Origin: Nitrosomonadales bacterium
Lineage (GTDB): Bacteria > Pseudomonadota > Gammaproteobacteria > Burkholderiales > Gallionellaceae
NCBI GenBank assembly: GCA_016208015.1
Contig: JACQYW010000010.1
Location: 21,560 to 85,559, forward strand
Direction of reading: 5' to 3'
DNA: 64,000 nucleotides
Shown: piece by piece, positions 1-10,376 of the stretch
Position numbering within the stretch: the stretch's first letter is position 1
Layout: each line of letters opens with the position of its first letter
Program-made: the position numbers and the translations under genes
The notes under the pieces: model-generated
What the model saw: only the letters and a program-made list of their open reading frames with translations
Told to the model about the DNA's origin: nothing
Database searches by the model: none

Positions 1-2295
1 CTCGTAGCCGTGCATCACGTCGCCGCCGACCTGGTCGACCTTGGCCTGGTAATGCTGTTGCGCGACCTCTGCCACTTTGGCGCGCACGCCGCTCTCGTCC
101 AGTTGTTTGTCCTGCTCCAGCCATTGCGCCACCGGAAGATGCAACTGGAAGTCGGCGGCCAGCGCCTTCTCCAGCCCCGGCGCATCCCACTGTTCTTCCA
201 TGCTTCCGGGAGGGATGTATTCGGCGACCATGTCCGACAACACGCCCACGCGCATCGCGGCGATGGTGTCGGAGATGTCTGTGCTTTCCAGTAACTCGGC
301 GCGCTGCTGGTAGATCACCTTGCGCTGGTCGTTGGCGACATCGTCGTATTCCAGGATCTGCTTGCGCATGTCGAAGTTGCGCGCCTCGACCTTGCGCTGC
401 GCATTCTCGATGGCGCGCGTGACCCAGGCATGCTCGATGGCTTCGCCTTCGGGCAGCTTGAACTTGTTCATGATCGCCGACACGCGGTCGGAGGCGAAGA
501 TGCGCAGCAGCGGGTCTTCCAGCGACAGGTAGAAACGGCTGGAACCGGGGTCGCCCTGGCGTCCGGAACGTCCGCGCAACTGGTTGTCCACGCGGCGCGA
601 CTCGTGGCGCTCGGTGCCGATGATGTGCAGGCCTCCGCTGGCGATGACCTGCTCGTGGACAGGCTGCCACTCGGCGCGCAATTGCGCGATGCGCTGTTCT
701 TTGCTCGCGACATCCAGAGTCTCGTCCATGCGCACCAGTTCGATCGGCTTCTCGACGTTGCCTCCCAACACGATGTCGGTGCCGCGGCCCGCCATATTGG
801 TAGCGATGGTGACCATCCTGGGACGCCCCGCCTGCGCCACGATCTCGGCTTCGCGCGCGTGCTGTTTGGCGTTCAGCACCTGGTGCGGCAATTTTTCCTT
901 TTCCAGCAGACTCGACAACAATTCCGATGTCTCGATGGACGTGGTGCCCACCAGCACCGGCTGTCCGCGCTCGTAACAATCTCGGATATCGACGATGACC
1001 GCCGTATATTTCTCGCCCGTACTGAGATAGACCTTGTCCATCATGTCGTTGCGGATGGTCGGGCGGTGCGGCGGGATGATTACGGTTTCCAGGTTGTAGA
1101 TGGTCTGGAATTCGTAAGCCTCGGTGTCCGCCGTGCCGGTCATGCCGGATAGCCTGTGGTACATGCGGAAATAGTTCTGGAAGGTGATCGAAGCGAGTGT
1201 CTGGTTCTCCTTCTGGATCACCACGCCTTCCTTGGCCTCCACCGCCTGATGCAGACCGTCCGACCAGCGGCGACCGGACATCAAGCGGCCGGTGAACTCG
1301 TCCACGATCACCACTTCGTCGTTCTGCACCACATAGTGCTGGTCGCGCAGGAACAGGTTGTGCGCTTTCAACGCAGCATACAGATGATGGATCAGGGTGA
1401 TGTTGGCCGGATCGTACAGGCTGCCGCCGACCGGCAGCATGCCAGCCTGGGCCAGCAGATATTCGGCGTGTTCATGACCGATCTCGCTCAGCAATATCTG
1501 GTGGTTCTTCTCGTCGACGTGGTAATCCCCGGGCGAGTTCTCGTCGGCCTGGCGCTTCAGACTCGGTGCCAGTTTGTCCATCTTCAGGTACACATCGAGA
1601 TTGTCTTCTGCCTGGCCGGAGATGATCAGCGGTGTGCGCGCCTCGTCGATCAGGATCGAGTCCACTTCGTCCACGACCGCAAAATTCAGCCCGCGCTGAA
1701 AACGCTCCCCCGCCGTACCGGCCATGTTGTCGCGCAGGTAATCGAAACCGAATTCGTTGTTGGTGCCGTAAGTGATGTCCGCGCCGTAGGCTGCCTGCTT
1801 GTCTGCATGCTCCATGCTGGTCAGGATCACGCCGACCGACAAGCCGAGGAACTTGTAGAGCTTGCCCATCCACTCGGCGTCGCGCGCCGCCAGATAGTCG
1901 TTCACCGTCACCACATGCACGCCCTTGCCGGACAGCGCATTCAGGTAAGCGGGCAGGGTCGCCATCAGCGTCTTGCCCTCGCCGGTGCGCATCTCGGCGA
2001 TCTTGCCGTAATGCAGCACCATGCCGCCGATCAGTTGCACATCGAAATGCCGCATCTGCAAAGCACGCTTGCCGCCCTCGCGCACAACCGCGAAAGCTTC
2101 CGGCAGGATCGCATCCAGCGCTTCGCCGCTCTGCACGCGCTGCTTGAACTCGGCCGTCTTGCCGCGCAATGCGTCGTCGGAAAGCGCGGATATCTCCGGC
2201 TCCAGTGCATTGATGCGGACAACGGTTTGGCGGTATTGCTTGAGCAGGCGGTCGTTACGGCTGCCGAATACGGATTTCAACAATTTGGAGATCAT
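1..2295 (-). CDS. secA: Preprotein translocase ATPase SecA (3' end outside window)
   Basis: SecA is the cytoplasmic ATPase that pushes unfolded preproteins through SecYEG. The reading frame stays open from the ATG at 2295 to the window edge, giving 765 residues of a family usually near 900. The C-terminal ~140 residues, including any zinc-binding tail, lie outside. Visible motifs are Walker A MRTGEGKT (about residue 102-109), the DEAD-type [13 protein letters not shown] (about 209), and the second helicase domain with [10 protein letters not shown] and [13 protein letters not shown]. The gene follows the M23 peptidase gene on the same strand, but a strong hairpin terminator lies between them, so secA probably has its own promoter. 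Identification is secure. Confidence 0.97.
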   Translation of the reverse strand, partial: MISKLLKSVFGSRNDRLLKQYRQTVVRINALEPEISALSDDALRGKTAEFKQRVQSGEALDAILPEAFAVVREGGKRALQMRHFDVQLIGGMVLHYGKIAEMRTGEGKTLMATLPAYLNALSGKGVHVVTVNDYLAARDAEWMGKLYKFLGLSVGVILTSMEHADKQAAYGADITYGTNNEFGFDYLRDNMAGTAGERFQRGLNFAVVDEVDSILIDEARTPLIISGQAEDNLDVYLKMDKLAPSLKRQADENSPGDYHVDEKNHQILLSEIGHEHAEYLLAQAGMLPVGGSLYDPANITLIHHLYAALKAHNLFLRDQHYVVQNDEVVIVDEFTGRLMSGRRWSDGLHQAVEAKEGVVIQKENQTLASITFQNYFRMYHRLSGMTGTADTEAYEFQTIYNLETVIIPPHRPTIRNDMMDKVYLSTGEKYTAVIVDIRDCYERGQPVLVGTTSIETSELLSSLLEKEKLPHQVLNAKQHAREAEIVAQAGRPRMVTIATNMAGRGTDIVLGGNVEKPIELVRMDETLDVASKEQRIAQLRAEWQPVHEQVIASGGLHIIGTERHESRRVDNQLRGRSGRQGDPGSSRFYLSLEDPLLRIFASDRVSAIMNKFKLPEGEAIEHAWVTRAIENAQRKVEARNFDMRKQILEYDDVANDQRKVIYQQRAELLESTDISDTIAAMRVGVLSDMVAEYIPPGSMEEQWDAPGLEKALAADFQLHLPVAQWLEQDKQLDESGVRAKVAEVAQQHYQAKVDQVGGDVMHGYE

Positions 2296-2320
2296 GCTGT
2301 CTTTTCTGCTTGCTAACAAA

Positions 2321-2351
2321 TAAAAAAGGGTGAGGCAGACACCTCACCCTT
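2321..2351 (-). terminator. Rho-independent terminator between M23 gene and secA
   Basis: Read on the minus strand, a perfect 10-bp stem AAGGGTGAGG / CCTCACCCTT with a 6-nt loop is followed by TTTTTTA. It lies 17 nt after the stop of the M23 peptidase gene and about 25 nt before the secA start, so it should end the peptidase transcript. Confidence 0.85.
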
Positions 2352-2368
2352 CGATTAAGCCTGTCGCA

Positions 2369-3292
2369 TCAACTGGCCGCGTCTTCCAGGAAGCGCACCG
2401 GGTTCTGGGCGATGCCTTTGTATCTCACTTCGAAGTGCAGGTGGGGGCCTGTGGAGCGCCCCGTACTTCCGGACAAAGCGACCTCTTTCCCGCGCCGCAC
2501 CATCTGCCCAACCTTGACCAGCAACTTGGAGCAATGCGCATAGCGCGTGATGACCTGGTTGCCGTGATCGATCTCGATCATATTACCATACTGGGGATGC
2601 AAGTCTGAGTACACCACCATCCCGCCCGCAGAAGCACGGATAGACGTTCCCGTGGGAACCATGTAATCGACACCTTCATGCATCGCGCTATTGCCGGTGA
2701 AAGGATCGGTGCGCCAGCCAAAGTTGGAGGAATACCATCCTGTCGTGATGGGTGGCACGGAAGGCAGCAGCTTCTTGCTCAGCTTGTCCTGCATCAGCAG
2801 GGTCTCCAGCGCCACCAGCTTGTCGCTGCGGTCACTCAGCAGGACGTTCAGTTGCGCCATCTGCTGCTCCATCCCCGTCAGCGATATTTCCTGCGACAGG
2901 GGAGCCGGAATATACGGACCGCCTTGTGCGGGTGGTTGCCCGAACGAAAATTCCTGCGGCTTCATGCCGGTCATCTTGGCCAGCTTGGCACCCAGACCGT
3001 CGAGACGCAGCAATTGCGCCTGCATCTGGCCCAGCCGCATCGCCAAGGTATCCATGCTCTTGCGCAGGTAGGCCTGCTGCTTCTGTTGCTCGTCCTGCTG
3101 TGCACTGGCCAGCCAGGCGCGCAACTCGTTGCCCATCAGGCCGGGCTGGAAGCGCACGATGGCATACTGTGCCGCCAGCACCGCTGCCACGAACAGGATC
3201 GAAGCCAATACCGTCAACGCCAGCAAGTGCACTCTGGTCAGCGTGATGCTGCGTGCTTTTGCAAACCGATTGGAAACTAGAATAATATTCAC
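2369..3292 (-). CDS. Membrane-anchored M23 family metallopeptidase
   Basis: 307-residue LytM/M23-type peptidoglycan endopeptidase. An N-terminal membrane anchor (about residues 20-45) is followed by a Gln-rich, probably coiled-coil stretch (60-170) and the catalytic domain (about 185-300). The M23 zinc ligands are intact: H205 and D209 in HEGVD, and H286 within HLH (284-286), with H253 in YAH as the second catalytic histidine. This implies an active enzyme in the periplasm rather than a degenerate EnvC/NlpD-type activator. It lies between divergent DUF721 and downstream secA, an order common in Betaproteobacteria. The exact physiological substrate cannot be read from sequence. Confidence 0.9.
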   Translation of the reverse strand: MNIILVSNRFAKARSITLTRVHLLALTVLASILFVAAVLAAQYAIVRFQPGLMGNELRAWLASAQQDEQQKQQAYLRKSMDTLAMRLGQMQAQLLRLDGLGAKLAKMTGMKPQEFSFGQPPAQGGPYIPAPLSQEISLTGMEQQMAQLNVLLSDRSDKLVALETLLMQDKLSKKLLPSVPPITTGWYSSNFGWRTDPFTGNSAMHEGVDYMVPTGTSIRASAGGMVVYSDLHPQYGNMIEIDHGNQVITRYAHCSKLLVKVGQMVRRGKEVALSGSTGRSTGPHLHFEVRYKGIAQNPVRFLEDAAS

Positions 3293-3324
3293 ACATTCCC
3301 CTTAATTCGTGGATTCCAACTACT

Positions 3325-3741
3325 TTGCCGAACCGTCTGAACACCTATCTGGCATCCGACCGGGAATTACGGCAACTTTCAAACAGGGCCAGGCAATTGG
3401 CCCTCATGCAACGACATTATCAATCCATTGCCCCGGCGGCTTTATACCGTAGCAGCAAAGTGTTGCAGATTAACAACCAGGCAGTAGTGATAGCCGCTTT
3501 CAACGGTGCTGTCGCATCCAAATTGCGCCAGATGACTGCAGAATTAATTTCCCTTTTTCAAGCAAGGGGATGCGAGGTTACTGGAATTCAAATCAGGGTG
3601 CAAGTCGCAGCCCCCCCGCCCAAATACCGCCCAGTACCGCGCACCTTGAGCAAGGCCGCACATGAAGCCTTGGGCAAGCTGGATGAAGATCTTGCCGAAT
3701 CCCCTCTCAAAACGGCCTTGGAACGCCTGATGAAGCATTAG
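3325..3741 (+). CDS. DUF721 (DciA-like) protein
   Basis: Small basic protein of 138 residues with the DUF721 pattern: an N-terminal region matching '...LYRSSKVLQINNQAVVIAAFNG', ending in helices and an acidic C-terminal tail. Some DUF721 members are DciA, the replicative-helicase loader or operator in bacteria lacking DnaC/DnaI, but the family is heterogeneous and this copy is short. It is divergent from the M23 gene, with only 32 bp between the assigned starts. The start used is a TTG at 3325, because no ATG or GTG precedes the conserved part nearby. The start is therefore uncertain and the helicase-loader role is a family-based guess. Confidence 0.7.
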   Translation: MPNRLNTYLASDRELRQLSNRARQLALMQRHYQSIAPAALYRSSKVLQINNQAVVIAAFNGAVASKLRQMTAELISLFQARGCEVTGIQIRVQVAAPPPKYRPVPRTLSKAAHEALGKLDEDLAESPLKTALERLMKH

Positions 3742-3964
3742 TTGGCACCCACAAACCATTGCCTTCATCGGGTCATTTAAGGTGCCGAACCTTGCCGAAC
3801 CCGAGAGTCTCGTCGGATAATCGCCGCGACAGCCAAACAGCAATATTCTTGCGATCCCGCTTTCCGCATAACATTTAGCCGTTCCCGTTGTTCAGCCTGA
3901 ACTCCCCCTGCCTCTGCCGGCGGACTCATGCTGCTTGATAAACCAACTTGATTCCACAGACCCG

Positions 3965-5101
3965 ATGTCATCCGACCGCCGCCCCCTCGCCCGCCACAGC
4001 CTCCTCCTGTCCTTGACCCTGCTTTGTACCTTGCTGGCAGGGGATGCGTTCAGTGCCGAGCAGCCAAACACTTGTACCAGCCCAACTCCGGCTGGCACCG
4101 GACAGAACGCAGTGCGCATGGTGTTCGGCGGCGACACCGTGCTCGGCAACAACTTTCTGGTCGACAACATCCCCGCCAGCTGGGATGAACGCTATTTTGC
4201 CGGGGTGCGCAGCATCCTTCAGGACGCGGACATCGCCTTCGGCAATCTGGAAGGCGTACTCAGCGAGCGCGGCGAAACCACCAAAGTTCCCGGCACCGGT
4301 CGTCAATACGCCTTCCGCATGCCGTCCCGTTATGCAGCCCTGCTGCACCGCGAAGGCTTTGACATCATGAACGTCGCCAACAACCACGCATACGATTTCG
4401 GCGAATCCGGCTTTCGCGACACGCTGGAAAACCTGAAACAGGCCGGCGTTACCTACGTAGGCCCGCGCGACCATCTCGCCACCCTTTCCGTACGCGGCCT
4501 TAACATCGCAATGCTCAGCTTTTCCTACTCTTCACGCTTCGCCTCGGTGTTCGAACTTGAACAGGACGCCGAACTCGTTCGCTTGGCTAAAGCGCAGGGT
4601 GGATATGTGATCGTGACGTTCCATGCCGGCGCCGAAGGTCCGGCGGCCATCTGGCACGAAGACAGGGAAGAGATGTTCTTCGGCGAGAACCGCGGTAATG
4701 TCGTCGCCTTTTCCCGCGCCATGATCGATGCGGGTGCCGATCTGGTCGTCGGGCATGGACCCCATGTGCTGCGAAGCATCGAGTGCTACAAGGATCGCCC
4801 CATCGCCTATTCGCTCGGCAACTTCATCGGCGTGGGCGGCTTGTCGGCCAGGAAGATGGCGGCCGTTTCAGCCCTGCTGGAAGTCACGGTGAACACCGAC
4901 GGTGTCTTGCAGTCCTTGAACCTGATACCGCTACGCTTCAATGAACAGAAATTGCCGGAGCTGGATGAGCGGGAGTTTGGCACGCGGCTGGTCAATCATC
5001 TTGGGCAGCGCGCAAAGTTCAAAGGTACTTTCGTCGAATTCCCCGTCAGGGAGATCGGGGAGAAGGCGTTCGAACGCTGGCTACACGCGGCTTCCCGCTA
5101 A
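3965..5101 (+). CDS. CapA-family (PGA_cap) exported protein
   Basis: 378-residue protein of the CapA / PGA_cap metallophosphoesterase-like family. The start chosen is ATG 3965 (MSSDRRP). It places a signal peptide right at the N-terminus, with a Leu-rich core and likely cleavage after DAFSA. An upstream TTG at 3935 would add ten residues without improving the signal. Family motifs are GGDTVLGN, FGNLEGVL, NVANNHAYDFGE, GADLVVGHGPHVL and YSLGNFIG. CapA of Bacillus takes part in poly-gamma-glutamate export, but most proteobacterial members are of unknown role and no capBC partners are present here. It is monocistronic and convergent with the next gene. Confidence 0.85.
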   Translation: MSSDRRPLARHSLLLSLTLLCTLLAGDAFSAEQPNTCTSPTPAGTGQNAVRMVFGGDTVLGNNFLVDNIPASWDERYFAGVRSILQDADIAFGNLEGVLSERGETTKVPGTGRQYAFRMPSRYAALLHREGFDIMNVANNHAYDFGESGFRDTLENLKQAGVTYVGPRDHLATLSVRGLNIAMLSFSYSSRFASVFELEQDAELVRLAKAQGGYVIVTFHAGAEGPAAIWHEDREEMFFGENRGNVVAFSRAMIDAGADLVVGHGPHVLRSIECYKDRPIAYSLGNFIGVGGLSARKMAAVSALLEVTVNTDGVLQSLNLIPLRFNEQKLPELDEREFGTRLVNHLGQRAKFKGTFVEFPVREIGEKAFERWLHAASR

Positions 5102-5105
5102 CGCC

Positions 5106-5303
5106 CTAAACCAGCACCCTCCACGCCACCAACCCGTAGCGTTCCAGCAGGAACAGCAGGGCGAACACCAGCAGCGTGTAGAACATGAAGCGCGCCACTT
5201 GCCAGGCAAAGCGGGAGTAGCGAGGGTCGCGCGTGAGCAGGAACATCACGGCGGATGAAGCGACAAGAAGTATGGAGATCAGCAGAGCAAGGCGGATGAT
5301 CAT
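5106..5303 (-). CDS. Small two-TM membrane protein of unknown function
   Basis: 65-residue protein starting at ATG 5303 (MIIRLALL). It has two hydrophobic segments (about 2-20 and 35-52) separated by a short polar loop with DPRYSRF, and a short C-terminal tail. It lies 13 nt downstream of lpxC on the same strand and may be cotranscribed at the end of the cell-wall cluster. A longer reading from upstream would run into the lpxC end and give a poor N-terminus. I do not recognise a family. Function unknown. Confidence 0.7.
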   Translation of the reverse strand: MIIRLALLISILLVASSAVMFLLTRDPRYSRFAWQVARFMFYTLLVFALLFLLERYGLVAWRVLV

Positions 5304-5316
5304 CGCCGGAGCCCTT

Positions 5317-6228
5317 TCAGGCTGTCTGTAGTTGCAGGCGCAGGAAGTCGGGCGCTTCTTCCGGCTTGTCGAAGGTGGTGAATTCCCATGCCGTTTCGTC
5401 CTCAAGCAGAGCGCGGCACAGCGCGTTATTCAGGGCATGGCCGGACTTGTAGCCGGAGAAAGCGCCAATCAGAGGATGACCAAGCAGGTACAGGTCGCCG
5501 ATGGCATCCAGCACCTTGTGTTTGACGAACTCGTCCTCGAAACGCAGTCCGTCCGGGTTGATGACGCGGTACTCGTCCATCACGATGGCGTTATCCAGGC
5601 TGCCGCCCAGTGCCAGGCCTTGCGAGCGCATGTACTCGACTTCCTGCATGAAACCGAATGTGCGCGCGCGGCTCACTTCCTTTATATAGGAATGCGTGCC
5701 GAGATCGACCGTCACGTTCTGTTTGGTATTGGCAAACACCGGATGGGCGAAATTGATGGTGAAGTTGAGCTTGTAGCCGTTGAACGGCTCGAAGCGCACC
5801 CACTTGTCACCGTCCTTCACTTCCACGGTCTTCTTGATGCGGATGAACCTCTTGGCTGCAGCCTGTTCGGCGATGCCCGCCGATTGCAGCAGGAAGATGA
5901 AGGTACCCGCGCTGCCGTCCATGATGGGCAGTTCCGGACTGGTCAGTTCGACGATAGCATTATCGATACCCAGGCCGGCCAACGCCGACATCAGGTGCTC
6001 CACGGTCGCTACGCGTGCGCCGTTCGCCTCGAGACAGGTGGACAACCGAGTATCGTTGACCGCATGCGCTTCGGCGCGGATATCCGCCGGATGCGGCAGA
6101 TCGACGCGACGAAAGACGATACCGCTGTCGATGGCGGCCGGGCGCAAAGTCAAATAGACCTTCTCGCCGGTGTGCAGACCGACACCCGTCGCCTGCACTG
6201 TCGTCTTCAATGTGCGCTGCTTGACCAT
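5317..6228 (-). CDS. lpxC: UDP-3-O-acyl-N-acetylglucosamine deacetylase LpxC
   Basis: Zinc-dependent deacetylase catalysing the committed step of lipid A synthesis in the cytoplasm. 303 residues, close to the usual ~305. The start is ATG 6228 (MVKQRTLK, matching the family N-terminus) rather than the TTG two codons earlier. Visible motifs are [10 protein letters not shown], the first zinc histidine in [17 protein letters not shown], and the [18 protein letters not shown] block that carries the remaining His and Asp ligands. It is the last conserved gene of the dcw-associated run, directly after ftsZ, as in many Proteobacteria. Confidence 0.97.
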   Translation of the reverse strand: MVKQRTLKTTVQATGVGLHTGEKVYLTLRPAAIDSGIVFRRVDLPHPADIRAEAHAVNDTRLSTCLEANGARVATVEHLMSALAGLGIDNAIVELTSPELPIMDGSAGTFIFLLQSAGIAEQAAAKRFIRIKKTVEVKDGDKWVRFEPFNGYKLNFTINFAHPVFANTKQNVTVDLGTHSYIKEVSRARTFGFMQEVEYMRSQGLALGGSLDNAIVMDEYRVINPDGLRFEDEFVKHKVLDAIGDLYLLGHPLIGAFSGYKSGHALNNALCRALLEDETAWEFTTFDKPEEAPDFLRLQLQTA

Positions 6229-6312
6229 AAGCAATTACCTGACTGATTAGATGCGAAGTTTAACATAGGCCGACGGCAAGCCCGTCGCCTCGATGCTTTG
6301 CCTCGCCTGCGG

Positions 6313-7470
6313 TCAGTCCGCCTGTTTGCGCAGGAACGACGGGATATCCAGCGGATCGACACCGGATTGCTTCATCGCTTCCACGGCTTCGCGATGACGT
6401 CCGGTGCGGATTACCGCGGGCATCTCCAGTGCATCGTAGTTCACCATCGGAACATCGTGCGTGCCGGTTCGCTGCTGCTTCTCGTACACCAACGACGGTT
6501 TCGGCTGCTTGCGCGCCAGCGGCGTGCCCAGACCGGTGGCCACGATGGTCACGCGCATCTCTTCGCCCATGGCTTCGTCGAATACCGAACCGACGATCAC
6601 GGTCGCTTCCGATGCGGCGAACTGGAAACAGTTCATCACTTCGTGCAGCTCTTCCAAAGTCAGGTTGCTGCTGGAGGTGATATTGACCAGCACGCCGCGC
6701 GCGCCGGACAGATCCACATCTTCCAGCAGGGGGCTGGCGATGGCCTGCTCGGCGGCACGCTGTGCACGGCCTTCGCCGGAAGCGGTCGCTGCACCCATCA
6801 TCGCCATGCCGTTCTCGGACATCAGCGTGCACACGTCGGCGAAGTCCACGTTGACCATGCCGGGCACGTTGATGACCTCGGCGATACCCGCGACCGCACC
6901 CTGCAACACACCGTTCGCCGCCTTGAACGCTTCCGGCAATGTGGTCTTGCCGCCCAGCACTTCCATCAGCTTCGCGTTCGGCACGATGATGAGCGAATCG
7001 ACATACGATGCCAGTTCCTCGATACCGCTCTGTGCCAGCGACATGCGCTTGCCTTCGAAGATGAACGGCTTGGTGACGACAGCAACTGTCAGGATGCCCA
7101 TCTCCTTGGCCACCTGCGCCACGATGGGCGCGGCCCCCGTACCCGTGCCGCCGCCCATGCCGGCGGTGATGAACACCATGTTCGCCCCGTTGATGATCTC
7201 GGCGATCCGCTCTCTATCCTCGATCGCCGCCGCCTGGCCGATCTCCGGCTTGGCGCCCGCACCCAGCCCCTTGGTCAGGTTCGCCCCGATCTGCAACTGC
7301 ACGCGCGCCTTGCTGCGACGCAACGCCTGCGCATCGGTATTGATGGTGATGAATTCGACGCCTTGCACGCCCTGATCGATCATGTGATCCACGGCATTGC
7401 TGCCGCAACCACCCACCCCTACCACCTTGATCACCGCGCCTTGCGGCTGTGCATCCATCAATTCAAACAT
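6313..7470 (-). CDS. ftsZ: Cell division GTPase FtsZ
   Basis: Tubulin-like GTPase that forms the Z-ring. 385 residues. The GTP-binding domain starts near residue 14 (KVVGVGGCGSNAV) and carries the signature GGGTGTGAAP (about 105-114), followed by the T7 synergy region around NVDFADV. After a variable linker the conserved C-terminal peptide DIPSFLRKQ, which binds FtsA and ZipA, is intact. It follows ftsA by 43 bp at the 3' end of the division cluster. Confidence 0.98.
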   Translation of the reverse strand: MFELMDAQPQGAVIKVVGVGGCGSNAVDHMIDQGVQGVEFITINTDAQALRRSKARVQLQIGANLTKGLGAGAKPEIGQAAAIEDRERIAEIINGANMVFITAGMGGGTGTGAAPIVAQVAKEMGILTVAVVTKPFIFEGKRMSLAQSGIEELASYVDSLIIVPNAKLMEVLGGKTTLPEAFKAANGVLQGAVAGIAEVINVPGMVNVDFADVCTLMSENGMAMMGAATASGEGRAQRAAEQAIASPLLEDVDLSGARGVLVNITSSSNLTLEELHEVMNCFQFAASEATVIVGSVFDEAMGEEMRVTIVATGLGTPLARKQPKPSLVYEKQQRTGTHDVPMVNYDALEMPAVIRTGRHREAVEAMKQSGVDPLDIPSFLRKQAD

Positions 7471-7513
7471 AGTATTTCTCCTTTTCTAAAATGCAACCGA
7501 CCCTGAACCCGAA

Positions 7514-8749
7514 TTAAAAATTGCGTTGAAACCACGTCTTCATGCTCTCCAGCACATCACTGAACGACCCCGAATTGACCCGCGACACTTCCTCGCGCTG
7601 ATGCTGATCCAGCCCGTACAACAACAGCCCCACGCCGGTGGCAAAGCGCGGCGTCTTCACCACATCCGACAAGCCACCGATGTTGCGCGGCACGCCCATG
7701 CGTACCGGCATGTGGAATATCTCCTCGCCCAGCTCGACCATGCCCTGCATGGCACTGCTGCCGCCGGTAAGCACGATGCCCGAGGACAGCAGATCCTCGA
7801 AACCGCTGCGGCGTATCTCCTGCTGCACCAGCGAATACAACTCTTCCACGCGCGGCTCGATCACCTCGGCCAGCGTGTGGCGCGACAGCATGCGCGAGCC
7901 GCGTTCGCCCACGCCGGGCACCTCGATCGGCGCATCATTGGCCAGCTGACGCAGCGCGCAGCCGTATTTGATCTTGATGTCCTCGGCGTCCTTGGTCGGC
8001 GTGCGCAATGCCATCGCGATATCGTTGGTGACCTGGTCTCCCGCGATCGGGATCACCGCCGTATGCCGGATCGCGCCGTTGGTAAAGATCGCCATATCGG
8101 TGGTGCCGCCGCCGATGTCGACCAGGCACACGCCCAATTCTTTCTCATCATCGGCCAGCACCGCCTTGCTCGATGCCAGCGGTTGCAGGATCATCTCGTT
8201 CACTTCCAGACCGCAGCGGTGGATGCACTTCAATATGTTCTGCACCGCCGACACCGCGCCGGTGACGATGTGGATCTCCACTTCCAGACGCATGCCGCTC
8301 ATGCCCAGCGGCTTCTTGATGCCCTCCTGCCCGTCGATGCTGAACTCCTGCTCGAGGATGTGCAGGATCTGCTGGTCGCCCGGCAGACTGATCGAACTGG
8401 CGGTCTCGATCGCGCGCACGATGTCGGTGTGCGCCACTTCCTTGTCCTTGATCTTGATCATGCCGTTGGCATTGGAACTCTTGATGTGGCCGCCCGCGAT
8501 GCCGGTATAGACCTCGCGGATCTTGCAGTCGGCCATCAGTTCGGCCTCCTCCAGCGCGCGCTGGATTGCGGCGACGGTGGCGTCGATATTCACCACCATG
8601 CCCTTCTTCATGCCGGAGGACTGGTGCATGCCCGCGCCGATCACTTCCAGCGTGCCTTCCGGCCTGATCTCGGCGACGATGCACGCGATCTTCGACGTGC
8701 CGATGTCCAGCCCCACGATCAGATTCTTGTTTTCCCTGTTCTTGCTCAT
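7514..8749 (-). CDS. ftsA: Cell division protein FtsA
   Basis: Actin-like ATPase that tethers FtsZ filaments to the membrane. 411 residues. Actin-fold motifs are visible: LIVGLDIGTSKIACIV near the N-terminus (phosphate 1), VDIGGGTTDMA (phosphate 2) and GIVLTGGSSAMQGM (adenosine site). The C-terminus ends in an amphipathic helix (VLESMKTWFQRNF) suited to membrane attachment. It lies between ftsQ and ftsZ in the canonical order. Confidence 0.98.
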   Translation of the reverse strand: MSKNRENKNLIVGLDIGTSKIACIVAEIRPEGTLEVIGAGMHQSSGMKKGMVVNIDATVAAIQRALEEAELMADCKIREVYTGIAGGHIKSSNANGMIKIKDKEVAHTDIVRAIETASSISLPGDQQILHILEQEFSIDGQEGIKKPLGMSGMRLEVEIHIVTGAVSAVQNILKCIHRCGLEVNEMILQPLASSKAVLADDEKELGVCLVDIGGGTTDMAIFTNGAIRHTAVIPIAGDQVTNDIAMALRTPTKDAEDIKIKYGCALRQLANDAPIEVPGVGERGSRMLSRHTLAEVIEPRVEELYSLVQQEIRRSGFEDLLSSGIVLTGGSSAMQGMVELGEEIFHMPVRMGVPRNIGGLSDVVKTPRFATGVGLLLYGLDQHQREEVSRVNSGSFSDVLESMKTWFQRNF

Positions 8750-8770
8750 CGCTGTCCCCTTGCTACTTCC

Positions 8771-9475
8771 TCAAACTTCCCTGCCGGGCAAGTAAACCGC
8801 AAACCCGTTGCGATAACGCAGATCCACGTGGCGCACCGCCCGCGCCATCGCAGCCAGACTGTACGGATACACGGCGACGAAGCGCGCGAGGCGCTGCTGC
8901 ATCTCCTCGCGTCCCAGCTCGATCACCATGCCGTCATCCAGCTTCACCTGCCAGGCATAGCGCGGTGACAGGCTGAGCTGCACGATCTGCTGCTGCAACG
9001 GTTGCGACACCGCGCTCAACTCGGCATACATCTGCGCCACCTGCAGTGAACTGTCGGTTTGTCCGATGAAAGCCGGCAGGACCTGCTCCACCTTGCCCGC
9101 GAACACCTCGCCATGCGTGTTCACCAGTTCCGTGCCGTTCCAGCGCGCCAGCACGACCTGCTCTTCCACTTCCACTTCCAGACTCCACGGGAACTTGCGC
9201 CGCACGCTCACTTTGCGCACCCAGGGCAGCTGCTCGAACGCCTGCCGCGTCTGCTCCAGATCGACGGTGAAGAAATTCCCGCTCACTTTCTCGCGCACCA
9301 CTTTTTCCAGCAGTTCGGCTGAAACGCGCTGCGGCGCCGCGGTCAGCTCCACCGCGCGCAAAGGGAACACCGGCAGCTGCAGCACGTAGCGCACCGCGCC
9401 GTACAGCACCAGCACCAGGCTGAGGCCGAACAGCGCGTTGGCGACACTGCGCAGCAGCGGTGCGTTATCCCACAT
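8771..9475 (-). CDS. ftsQ: Cell division protein FtsQ
   Basis: Bitopic division protein that links early and late divisome parts through FtsB/FtsL. 234 residues: a short cytoplasmic N-terminus, one TM segment (about 12-32), a POTRA domain (about 38-105, with the typical [21 protein letters not shown] strand) and the FtsQ beta domain (about 110-230). The start overlaps the end of ddlB by 11 nt, implying translational coupling. Confidence 0.95.
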   Translation of the reverse strand: MWDNAPLLRSVANALFGLSLVLVLYGAVRYVLQLPVFPLRAVELTAAPQRVSAELLEKVVREKVSGNFFTVDLEQTRQAFEQLPWVRKVSVRRKFPWSLEVEVEEQVVLARWNGTELVNTHGEVFAGKVEQVLPAFIGQTDSSLQVAQMYAELSAVSQPLQQQIVQLSLSPRYAWQVKLDDGMVIELGREEMQQRLARFVAVYPYSLAAMARAVRHVDLRYRNGFAVYLPGREV

Positions 9476-10376
9476 GCGTCCCCTCCAGTATTTGCACCAC
9501 CAGTTGCTCGAAACTGATGCCTGCCTGGCGTGCCGCCATCGGCACCAGGCTGTGATCGGTCATGCCGGGCGAAGTGTTGATCTCCAGCAGGTAGAACTTG
9601 CCGTCATCGCCGCGCAGGAAATCCACGCGCCCCCAGCCCTGTCCGCCGATGAGCGTGAAAGCCAGCTGCGCCAGATGTTGCATCTCGCCTTCCTGCTCGG
9701 CGCTCAGACCGCAGGGACACAGATAGCGCGTGTCGTCGCGCAGATACTTCGACTCATAGTCGTAAAACTCGTTGGCGGGTTCGATCTTGATCGCCGGCAA
9801 CGCCCGTCCGTTCAGGATCGCCACCGTGTACTCGCCGCCGCTCATGAAGCTCTCGGCGATCACCACCTTGTCGTGCTTCGCCGCTTCGGCATAGGCTGCA
9901 GGCAACTCTTCCACCGTCTTCACCTTGGTCACGCCCACGCTGCTGCCCTCGCTGGCGGGCTTGATGAACAGCGGCAGGTCGAGATGGTCGGCCACGGCAT
10001 TCCAGTCGGTCGGTGCGGTCAGCGCCTCGTATTCGGGGATAGGCAAGCCCGCCGCCTGCCACACCAGCTTGGTGCGCCACTTGTCCATCGCGATAGCCGA
10101 TGCCATCACGCCGCTGCCGGTGTAGGGGATATCCATCAGTTCCAGCGCACCTTGCACCGTGCCGTCCTCGCCGAAACGTCCGTGCAGCGCGATGAATACG
10201 CGCTCGAACTTCTCTTTCTTGAGTTCGGACAGGTCGCGCTCTGCCGGATCGAAGGCATACGCATCCACGCCGCTGCGCTGCAATGCGGCCAGCACGGCTG
10301 TGCCGCTCTTCAACGACACCTCTCGCTCTGCCGAGCGCCCGCCAAACAGTACCGCCACTTTTCCAAAGTTCTTCAC
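9465..10376 (-). CDS. ddlB: D-alanine--D-alanine ligase
   Basis: ATP-grasp ligase that makes D-Ala-D-Ala for the UDP-MurNAc pentapeptide. 303 residues, typical of DdlB. Motifs: [20 protein letters not shown] at the N-terminus, [14 protein letters not shown], the ATP-grasp segment [16 protein letters not shown], and the metal-binding end [22 protein letters not shown] in approximate form. Its start overlaps the end of murB by 4 nt and its end overlaps ftsQ. It sits in the standard murB-ddlB-ftsQ order. Confidence 0.97.
   Translation of the reverse strand: MKNFGKVAVLFGGRSAEREVSLKSGTAVLAALQRSGVDAYAFDPAERDLSELKKEKFERVFIALHGRFGEDGTVQGALELMDIPYTGSGVMASAIAMDKWRTKLVWQAAGLPIPEYEALTAPTDWNAVADHLDLPLFIKPASEGSSVGVTKVKTVEELPAAYAEAAKHDKVVIAESFMSGGEYTVAILNGRALPAIKIEPANEFYDYESKYLRDDTRYLCPCGLSAEQEGEMQHLAQLAFTLIGGQGWGRVDFLRGDDGKFYLLEINTSPGMTDHSLVPMAARQAGISFEQLVVQILEGTHVG

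Noticed and set aside
6260..6300. Short hairpin (CGACGG / CCGTCG) between ftsZ and lpxC
   Set aside because: Stem of only six pairs and no T-tract on the minus strand, so not called as a terminator.
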